21,030 nucleotides of DNA from Symbiobacteriaceae bacterium (lineage in GTDB: Bacteria > Bacillota > JAAYKD01 > WRDA01). The stretch covers positions 1 to 21,030 of the forward strand of contig WREE01000014.1 in NCBI GenBank assembly GCA_009779515.1, written 5' to 3'. A program made the position numbers and the translations under genes. Of the stretch, positions 1 through 6,491 are shown one piece after another; the first letter of the stretch is position 1, and each line of letters opens with the position of its first letter. The notes beneath the pieces were generated by a model that worked only from the letters and a program-made list of their open reading frames with translations, did no database searches and was not told the DNA's origin.

Positions 1-1083
1 AAACTCCCCAATGATGGGTTTTAGCTGCTCCAGGCGGCGGAAGCATTCCAGTACTACCACCCGCAGGAGGCGGCTGTCGTAGAGGGCGTTATGGGCAACC
101 CCTTCGATCTTTTCTACCTCCTGAGGACAGAGCAGATTGGCCGCATTGACCAGCCCAATCTCTTTCCGCAGATGAGCCAGCCCCTGTTCCCGAGAGATGC
201 CTGTCTCCTGGAAAAGCTCCTGAATAACCAGAGGGAGTTTTTGGTCGATAATCAGCTTCTGTAAGCTTTCTAAACTCATTTTCGAAGCGGAGAGACGCAG
301 CCCTTGAATAGTGAGAATAGCATCAATACGGGCAGATAACCGCTTGACTAGACGGGAAGCAGGTGTACGCTTCAAGTAGCCCAAAGTTAAGCGGGTGCGC
401 AAAGCGCGCAGTTCACTGCCAACCTCCTTGGGAAGAAGCTGCTGGGGGTGCAGCATTTGCTTGCTGCGGTTATACATAGCTTGAATCTCCTCATAGGTGA
501 CTGGGGTAAACCCCTCGGCAATTTTAGCTTCATCCAAGGCTAAAGCCTGGTGCCAGCGGGAGGCAGGAAGATCCAGAAGAAGTGCCCAATGGTTTAAATG
601 TTGCTTCATTTGCGAATGCAGATTGCGGTCGAAGCGAGAGTTAATTTTATGTTCTTCCAGGTAGGGGACAATGTTGCGAAAGTTCACCATTTGTCCGGTA
701 CGGGTATTACGGATATATACCGGGGTGCAGATCTCTTCGATAAGTATCTTGGCGTCCACAAAACGATTCTCGAAGGCATCAACCAGGGAGAGATTATCGG
801 GAAAGCTGTCGCGAAAAAAGAACAGGTCGCTGCTGCCATAAAACCACAAAGCTTCCGCGCGGTTAAAGACCCGATAAAACCGGGAGCTGCTATGACGCAA
901 AAGGGGAGCCTCCAGCAACTCCTGGTTAGTATAGGGCAATAGCTCAGCGTAAATCCCATCCAGCTTGCGGAAGGAGAGAAAAGGCTTCATCAACCAATGT
1001 TCTTCCACCCGACCATCCTCGGAGACAAAGGCTGCGGCAACTATACGATTGTGGACGGCTTCAAAGTCGCCAAAAAAGTGCAT
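1..1083 (-). CDS. DnaQ-like (DEDDh) 3'-5' exonuclease, partial, with long internal insertion
   Basis: The reverse complement is open for 361 codons from the ATG at 1083-1081 to the left edge; the C-terminus is outside the window. The fold is that of the DnaQ/RNase T exonuclease superfamily, two-metal enzymes that remove 3' nucleotides from DNA or RNA. Visible motifs are DFE near the N-terminus (D6, E8; Exo I), GSSD at 83-86 (Exo II, D86) and HNALYD at 331-336 (H331, D336; Exo III). Spacing from motif I to II is ordinary, but motif II to III spans about 245 residues, against roughly 60 in E. coli epsilon. The roughly 185 extra residues are charged, probably helical, and not recognised. The gene starts 18 bases after the stop of the upstream PLP enzyme, so the two probably share a transcript; its own Shine-Dalgarno is weak. 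Substrate (DNA or RNA) is unknown. Superfamily assignment is fairly sure; function is not. Confidence 0.72.
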   Translation of the reverse strand, partial: MHFFGDFEAVHNRIVAAAFVSEDGRVEEHWLMKPFLSFRKLDGIYAELLPYTNQELLEAPLLRHSSSRFYRVFNRAEALWFYGSSDLFFFRDSFPDNLSLVDAFENRFVDAKILIEEICTPVYIRNTRTGQMVNFRNIVPYLEEHKINSRFDRNLHSQMKQHLNHWALLLDLPASRWHQALALDEAKIAEGFTPVTYEEIQAMYNRSKQMLHPQQLLPKEVGSELRALRTRLTLGYLKRTPASRLVKRLSARIDAILTIQGLRLSASKMSLESLQKLIIDQKLPLVIQELFQETGISREQGLAHLRKEIGLVNAANLLCPQEVEKIEGVAHNALYDSRLLRVVVLECFRRLEQLKPIIGEF

Positions 1084-1101
1084 TTAATTTAAGTATAAGC
1101 C

Positions 1102-2109
1102 TTACACAAGATGGAAGTAATCGGCGTAGGCGTAAAGACCGGGAGCGCCTCCGGTATGAAGGAAGAGGACTTTGTCTCCCTTTTGCCAAACACCTTGCTT
1201 AATGAGATCCATCATGCCGGCAAAGCATTTTCCGGTATAAACAGGATCCAGCAAAACACCTTCGCTGCGCGCCAGAAGCTTAACCGCTTCCTCCATCCCC
1301 TGGGTATGCAGGGAGTAGCCAGCGCCGAAGTAAGCATCGTGACAACGCACTTCCTCTAAGGGGATTTCTTCCCTTAACTCCAGCAACTGGGCAGTACGGT
1401 TAGCCAGAGCATGAATTAAAGGAATCTGCAGCTCGTTTTTACGGCTGGTGTTGACACCATAAACGGGAATATGGCTGTTGTTGCCAAAAAAACCTACGAT
1501 GAGACCGGCATGGGTGCCACCGCTGCCACTGGTAGTAACTACAGCGTCAAGGTTAAGACCACTATCGAAGCATTGGGTCAGAATTTCCTCGGCTCCAGCG
1601 ACATAACCTAAAGCTCCGATATTATTCGAAGCGCCACCCACAATGATATACGGTTTAGCGCCGGCAGCCGCCAATTTGTCGGCTGCTTTTTGCATTTCTT
1701 CCAGCATATTACTGCCACCGGGTACTACGGTAAAATCAGCGTCACCTAGCCCCATAAGGCGAAAGAGGAAGTTATTACCGGAAGCAGCAGGGTTGTAGCT
1801 GTCTTTAACCCGCTCTTCAATAACCAAATGGCATTTAAGCCCCTCTTTCACAGCAGCAGCCAGGGTGAGACGACAGTGGTTAGACTGCACTGCCCCGCAG
1901 GTTACTAAGGTATCGGCCCCCTTGGCCAAAGCATCGGCCACCACAAACTCCAGCTTGCGGGTCTTGTTGCCACCTCCGGCTAAGCCTAAGAGATCGTCTC
2001 TTTTAAAGAAGATGTCGGGTCCGCCTAGATGCTCGGATAAACGGGGCAAATACTCAATAGGAGTGGCTCCCGCAGTATAGCGACGGCGGGGGAATTTGGC
2101 TAGATTCAT
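1102..2109 (-). CDS. D-cysteine desulfhydrase / ACC deaminase-family PLP enzyme
   Basis: A fold-type II pyridoxal-phosphate enzyme of the D-cysteine desulfhydrase (DcyD) / 1-aminocyclopropane-1-carboxylate deaminase family. DcyD converts D-cysteine to pyruvate, H2S and ammonia in the cytoplasm; close relatives act on ACC or on L-cysteate. Visible signs are the family N-terminus with FFKRDDLLG, the PLP lysine in GGGNKTRKLE (K49 of the chosen protein), the SNHCR segment, the glycine-rich phosphate-binding TSGSGGTHAG loop, and the C-terminal HTGGAPGLYAY segment. Length is 335 residues, normal for the family. The frame is open upstream to an ATG at 2223, but the ATG at 2109 was chosen because AAGGAGA lies 8 bases before it and homologues begin at this point. 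It is the first gene of a leftward pair with the exonuclease and is divergent from uvrA. A TATAAA -10-like element lies on this strand at 2154-2149, without a convincing -35. Exact substrate is uncertain. Confidence 0.88.
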   Translation of the reverse strand: MNLAKFPRRRYTAGATPIEYLPRLSEHLGGPDIFFKRDDLLGLAGGGNKTRKLEFVVADALAKGADTLVTCGAVQSNHCRLTLAAAVKEGLKCHLVIEERVKDSYNPAASGNNFLFRLMGLGDADFTVVPGGSNMLEEMQKAADKLAAAGAKPYIIVGGASNNIGALGYVAGAEEILTQCFDSGLNLDAVVTTSGSGGTHAGLIVGFFGNNSHIPVYGVNTSRKNELQIPLIHALANRTAQLLELREEIPLEEVRCHDAYFGAGYSLHTQGMEEAVKLLARSEGVLLDPVYTGKCFAGMMDLIKQGVWQKGDKVLFLHTGGAPGLYAYADYFHLV

Positions 2110-2331
2110 AAAAATCGTCTCCTTAGAAATGATGATAGGTAACAACATTTTATACGACGCAAACACATCTTTATCCTGCATTTTTTTAGCCAACCCCATA
2201 AGCGCGAAGAACTCAGATGCCATAGTCTCCCAGCTCGTCCTGGCGCCGGATTTCCCGCTGTAAAGTTATCAAAGGAAAAGCATCAGAAGCTGTAGAAACA
2301 GTAGATACTTGGAAAAAGGAGTCTTTTTTAT

Positions 2332-5187
2332 ATGTCTACGCAGGAGTATATTACTATACGCGGCGCCCGGCAGCACAACTTAAAAAATATCAACTTGGAA
2401 CTCCCTCGTAATAAACTCATTGTCTTCACCGGTCTCTCCGGCTCCGGGAAATCCTCCCTGGCTTTTGATACCATCTATGCTGAAGGGCAGCGTCGCTATG
2501 TGGAGTCCCTCTCCGCTTACGCCCGGCAATTTTTAGGACAGATGGAGAAGCCCGACCTAGATACCATCGAAGGGCTTTCCCCTGCTATCTCCATCGACCA
2601 AAAGACCACTTCCCGCAACCCCCGTTCCACGGTGGCTACCGTTACCGAAATTTACGACTACCTGCGTCTCCTCTTTGCCCGGGTAGGGAAGCCTCACTGC
2701 CCTATCTGCGGCAAACCGATTAGCCAGCAAACGGTGGAGCAGATGGTCGACCAAATCCTTACCCTGCCGGAAGGAACTCGCATCCAAGTGCTGGCACCTA
2801 TTGTGCGGCGGCGCAAAGGTGAGTTTACCAAGCTCCTGGAAGATATGCGCCGGGAAGGCTATGTCCGCATTCGGGTTAACGGCGAAGTGCGGGAACTCTC
2901 CGAAGATATTCGCTTAAACCGCAATCAGTGGCACACCTTGGAGGTAGTGGTGGATCGTCTCGTTATCCGCCCGGATCTCCAGCAGCGGCTGGCAGATTCC
3001 CTGGAAACCGCCTTAAACCTGGGGGAAGGCTTAGTTACTCTGCAGGTGGTCGATGGTGAGGAAACCCTCTTTTCCCGCAACTTCTCCTGTCCCGACTGCA
3101 ACTTCTCTTTCTCCGAAATATCCCCCCGCATCTTTTCCTTTAATAACCCTTATGGCGCTTGCCCTACTTGCACCGGTTTAGGCAATAAGCTGGAGTTCGA
3201 CCCCGACCTGGTAGTCCCCAGCCACCAAATTTCTCTTGAAGACGGAGCGATTATCCCCTGGTCTTCAGCCACCATGAGCTACTATCCCCAGTTGTTGGCA
3301 GCAGTCGCCAAAGAATACAAATTCTCCCTGTCTACCCCCTTTGGGGAGCTGCCGGAGGAAATTCAGCACCTGCTGCTCTACGGCGGTAAAAGCGAGCGGA
3401 TCCGGATGGAGTATACCACCCCGGACGGGCGTAAGAGTACCTTCAACTCCCGCTACGAAGGGGTTATCCCCAGCCTGGCAAGGCGCTACCGGGAGACGGA
3501 ATCTGAGGGAGTCAAGTTTGAGCTGGAGCGCTATATGCAGTCTAACCCGTGCCCCGTCTGCGAAGGTAAGCGCCTGAAAAAGGAAGTATTGGCTATTACC
3601 TTTGGGGGGTTAAATATCGCCCAGGTAACAGCGCTCTCCGTGAGCAATGCCTTAGCCTTCTTTAATCAGGTGCGTTCGGGACTCAGTCAGCGGGATCTCT
3701 TGATAGCTCGTCTCATTCTCAACGAAGTGGAGGAGCGGCTCCGCTTCCTGGAAAACGTGGGGTTGGAGTATCTTACCTTGAACCGCGCTTCTGGCTCTTT
3801 ATCCGGGGGTGAAGCTCAGCGCATCCGTCTGGCTACCCAAATCGGCTCGGGGTTAGTAGGGGTTCTCTATATTCTCGATGAACCTTCCATCGGCTTGCAT
3901 CAGCGGGACAACACACGCCTGCTGCAAACCTTAATGCAACTAAGAGATTTAGGGAACACCCTTATTGTGGTGGAACATGACGAAGAAACTATGTGGTCGG
4001 CAGACCATATTGTCGATATAGGTCCTGGAGCCGGTATACACGGCGGGGAAGTTGTAGCCCAGGGAACCGCCTCGGAGATATGCCACATCCCGGAGAGTAT
4101 CACGGGACGCTACTTGAGCCGGGAGCTGGCAATTCCCATGCCCCCCAAGCGGCGTCCCCCCAACCAGCGTTGGTTGGAAATTAAAGGTGCCGCCGCCAAT
4201 AACTTAAAAGGTATTGATGTGCAAATTCCGTTGGGCATCTTCACCTGTATCACCGGGGTCTCCGGCTCGGGCAAGTCTTCCCTGATTAACGAAATTTTGC
4301 TGAAATCTCTCCTCGCCAAGCTACATCGAGCCCACACCCGACCAGGTCTCCACGAGACCATTCTAGGGGTGGAGCAGCTGGACAAAGTAATTGCTATCGA
4401 CCAATCCCCTATCGGACGCACCCCACGCTCGAATCCGGCTACTTACACCGGAGTTTTCAACGAAATCCGCACCCTTTTTGCTTCCACTAACGAAGCAAAA
4501 ATGCGGGGCTATAGCGCTGGACGCTTCTCTTTCAACGTAAGAGGTGGGCGCTGCGAGGCATGCAAAGGTGACGGAATCATCAAAATAGAGATGCACTTTC
4601 TACCCGATATCTATGTCCCCTGCGAAGTCTGTAAAGGCAAACGCTATAGCCGGGAGACGTTAGAAGTGCGCTACAAAGGAGCCAACATTGCCGACGTCCT
4701 GGCCATGACAGTGGAAGAATCCCTCACCTACTTTGAAGCTATCCCCAAAATTGCCCGCAAAATGCAAACTATGTACGATGTAGGCTTAGGCTATATTACT
4801 CTGGGACAACCGGCTACCACCCTCTCCGGAGGAGAAGCTCAGCGGGTTAAGCTGGCGAGCGAACTCTCCCGGCGCAGCAACGGTCGCACTTTGTATATAT
4901 TAGACGAACCTACTACCGGTTTACATTTAGCAGATATCCAGCGCCTGCTGGAGGTTCTCCAGCGCCTGGTGACGAACGGGGATACGGTTTTGGTCATTGA
5001 ACACAACTTGGATGTGGTTAAAACAGCGGACTACATTATCGACCTGGGACCCGAAGGGGGTGAGCGGGGGGGCGAGGTTATCGCCGTAGGCACTCCCGAG
5101 GAGATCGCTACCGCCGCCAATTCCTATACCGGCTATTACCTGCAAAAAGTCCTGCGAGGGGAACGGCTCATCGCTCAAGCCCCCTAA
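2332..5187 (+). CDS. uvrA: Excinuclease ABC subunit A (UvrA)
   Basis: DNA-damage recognition ATPase of nucleotide excision repair. UvrA dimers scan DNA, bind distorted sites, and load UvrB. The 951-residue length is normal. It has two ABC ATPase halves. Walker A sequences GLSGSGKSS (about 34-42) and GVSGSGKSS (about 642-650) are visible, as are two LSGGEAQR signatures (about 491 and 832), each followed by an ILDEP Walker B. Zinc-finger cysteines appear as CPIC (123-126), CPDC (253-256), CPTC (about 277), CEAC (741-744) and CEVC (764-767), the last pair being the DNA-binding zinc module of the second half. The start is supported by AAAAGGAG at 2314-2321, 10 bases upstream. No frameshift or missing motif was seen. 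uvrB, often next to uvrA, is not in the window. The following gene starts 104 bases downstream and may have its own promoter. Confidence 0.98.
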   Translation: MSTQEYITIRGARQHNLKNINLELPRNKLIVFTGLSGSGKSSLAFDTIYAEGQRRYVESLSAYARQFLGQMEKPDLDTIEGLSPAISIDQKTTSRNPRSTVATVTEIYDYLRLLFARVGKPHCPICGKPISQQTVEQMVDQILTLPEGTRIQVLAPIVRRRKGEFTKLLEDMRREGYVRIRVNGEVRELSEDIRLNRNQWHTLEVVVDRLVIRPDLQQRLADSLETALNLGEGLVTLQVVDGEETLFSRNFSCPDCNFSFSEISPRIFSFNNPYGACPTCTGLGNKLEFDPDLVVPSHQISLEDGAIIPWSSATMSYYPQLLAAVAKEYKFSLSTPFGELPEEIQHLLLYGGKSERIRMEYTTPDGRKSTFNSRYEGVIPSLARRYRETESEGVKFELERYMQSNPCPVCEGKRLKKEVLAITFGGLNIAQVTALSVSNALAFFNQVRSGLSQRDLLIARLILNEVEERLRFLENVGLEYLTLNRASGSLSGGEAQRIRLATQIGSGLVGVLYILDEPSIGLHQRDNTRLLQTLMQLRDLGNTLIVVEHDEETMWSADHIVDIGPGAGIHGGEVVAQGTASEICHIPESITGRYLSRELAIPMPPKRRPPNQRWLEIKGAAANNLKGIDVQIPLGIFTCITGVSGSGKSSLINEILLKSLLAKLHRAHTRPGLHETILGVEQLDKVIAIDQSPIGRTPRSNPATYTGVFNEIRTLFASTNEAKMRGYSAGRFSFNVRGGRCEACKGDGIIKIEMHFLPDIYVPCEVCKGKRYSRETLEVRYKGANIADVLAMTVEESLTYFEAIPKIARKMQTMYDVGLGYITLGQPATTLSGGEAQRVKLASELSRRSNGRTLYILDEPTTGLHLADIQRLLEVLQRLVTNGDTVLVIEHNLDVVKTADYIIDLGPEGGERGGEVIAVGTPEEIATAANSYTGYYLQKVLRGERLIAQAP

Positions 5188-5260
5188 AGCTGTAAAAATA
5201 AAGGGTTTTTTCGGGAGTAAGAGGAATAGGAAAGAGAATACTTGAGTACGAATGTTTCAA

Positions 5261-5266
5261 TATAAT
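5261..5266 (+). promoter_or_regulatory. Candidate -10 element upstream of the M28-like gene
   Basis: A perfect TATAAT lies 25 bases before the ATG at 5292. No good -35 is found at 16-18 bases; TTGAGT at 5242-5247 is only 13 bases away. Transcription would start near 5273, just before the AAGG ribosome binding site at 5278-5281. AT-rich spacers contain such hexamers by chance, so this is tentative. Confidence 0.35.
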
Positions 5267-5291
5267 AATGAGATGGTAAGGTAACAATAAT

Positions 5292-6464
5292 ATGCCCCAA
5301 ACAGTTGTCCGTTTTCTTTATCCCCGGGGGCCTCGCTTAGCTGCCAGCCCCGCCGAAACTACTGCTCTCCGTCATATCCAGGCTCTATTTAACGCCCACA
5401 ATATAGCCACCAGCGAAGAGGAGTTTGCCAGCTGCAGCGGCATGGAGTGGTTTTATGCCGTAGCTTACCTTTTTTTCCCTCTGGGAACGGTCTTTTTCGT
5501 GGTGAATATCCCTTTGGGACTGGCTTTAGTCACTTTGGGGCTCATTCTTCTTCGAGCCGACTTTTTTCTCTGGCCTGGCATCAACAAAATTTTTGCTTTA
5601 AATGCCCGGGGTCGAGCAGTGGTAGCCAAGATCCCTTCTTTGGAAGAAATTCGTTTTCGTGTGGTAGTTACCGCCAATGCCGACAGTCGGCGGGTATTCC
5701 CCCTGTTCGCCAAGCTCCCCTGGCTGGATCGCCTCGGTCCCTATTTTATGGGAGTAGTCGATATTGCCCGCCTTATCCACTGGCTCCTCTACATTGCGGC
5801 AGCTATTCTCAACATTTTCGGCCTTAGGTACCAAATATCCCTCCTGTGGCGAGCCAGCACCGTCTCCGGGGTTCTTTCTTTATGCACTTGCGGTATCTAC
5901 CTGCTACACCGTATGCACGGGCGACCTCTTAACTGTGCCAACGATAATCTTACCGGGCTTCAGGTTTTAGTAGATGCCGCCGCTCATATGGCAGCAGCGC
6001 CTTGTCAGCATACTGAGCTGCTCTTCGCCGCTGTCGGCTCCGGGCGTGTGGGTATGCTGGGCACTGTTCATCTTATCCGTAAGCTCAAGCTCGACCCTGA
6101 TGCTACTTATTTTATCAACCTCACTTCCCTGGGGAGCGGGGTAGTCTCCATGGTGAGCAAAGAGGGGTGGTCGCGCCCTATCAACGCTTCCGATGAACTC
6201 ACTGGTATTGGCTATCTTATCGGCAGCAACCTACCTACCCCCTTGGAAATTAACAGCACCAGGCAGCGCCGCAGCGATGCCACGGCAGCAAGGCACTACG
6301 GTTTTCAAGCCATGACTATTGCCGCTCTTCAAAAAAATGGCTGGCCGGAAATCCGCCTCAAAGAAGAAGATATTGTCTGGGCTAACCTAGACTACACCAC
6401 CTATTGCTTAGGGTTAATCATCAAAACTTTAGACGAAAACCACTGGAAAACGGTACTGGCTTAA
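5292..6464 (+). CDS. M28-peptidase-like membrane protein with degenerate active site
   Basis: A 390-residue protein with hydrophobic segments near 54-70, 72-90, 160-178 and 187-205, and a soluble part resembling zinc aminopeptidases of family M28. In M28, ligands lie in AHxDS, a bridging Asp in NDNxSG, Glu-Glu, a further Asp/Glu and a final His. Here the first motif reads ANADS (N129 in place of His), the second is kept as CANDNLTG (D218), the Glu-Glu region reads VGSGRVGMLG (G251-R252 in place of Glu-Glu), the INLD region reads INLT (T278), and no clear final His is seen near ANLDY (364-368). It is therefore probably not an active peptidase. The alignment is by eye. AAGG at 5278-5281 supports the ATG. 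The next gene begins 27 bases after its stop, suggesting joint expression. Role unknown; a binding or scaffold function at the membrane is possible. Confidence 0.72.
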   Translation: MPQTVVRFLYPRGPRLAASPAETTALRHIQALFNAHNIATSEEEFASCSGMEWFYAVAYLFFPLGTVFFVVNIPLGLALVTLGLILLRADFFLWPGINKIFALNARGRAVVAKIPSLEEIRFRVVVTANADSRRVFPLFAKLPWLDRLGPYFMGVVDIARLIHWLLYIAAAILNIFGLRYQISLLWRASTVSGVLSLCTCGIYLLHRMHGRPLNCANDNLTGLQVLVDAAAHMAAAPCQHTELLFAAVGSGRVGMLGTVHLIRKLKLDPDATYFINLTSLGSGVVSMVSKEGWSRPINASDELTGIGYLIGSNLPTPLEINSTRQRRSDATAARHYGFQAMTIAALQKNGWPEIRLKEEDIVWANLDYTTYCLGLIIKTLDENHWKTVLA

Positions 6465-6474
6465 AGCCCTTGCA

Positions 6475-6491
6475 AGGAGGGGATAGTCCCC
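6475..6491 (+). promoter_or_regulatory. Shine-Dalgarno followed by a small hairpin
   Basis: A very strong AAGGAGGGG at 6474-6482 precedes the ATG at 6492. Its last Gs begin a perfect 5-base inverted repeat, GGGGA-TAG-TCCCC (6479-6491), ending at the start codon. If formed in mRNA, it would bury part of the ribosome binding site. The stem is short but all but two pairs are G-C, so it may tune translation. Confidence 0.4.

Noticed and set aside
598..959. Short open frames on both strands in the first kilobase
   Set aside because: They lie within the continuous minus-strand exonuclease frame, which carries recognisable motifs; they are shadows of it.
2110..2223. N-terminal extension of the PLP enzyme to an ATG at 2223
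   Set aside because: The added 38 residues have no family counterpart, and a good Shine-Dalgarno (AAGGAGA) lies 8 bases before the ATG at 2109.
5188..5291. Terminator after uvrA
   Set aside because: A T-run (GGGTTTTTTCGGG) is present but no stable GC stem precedes it.
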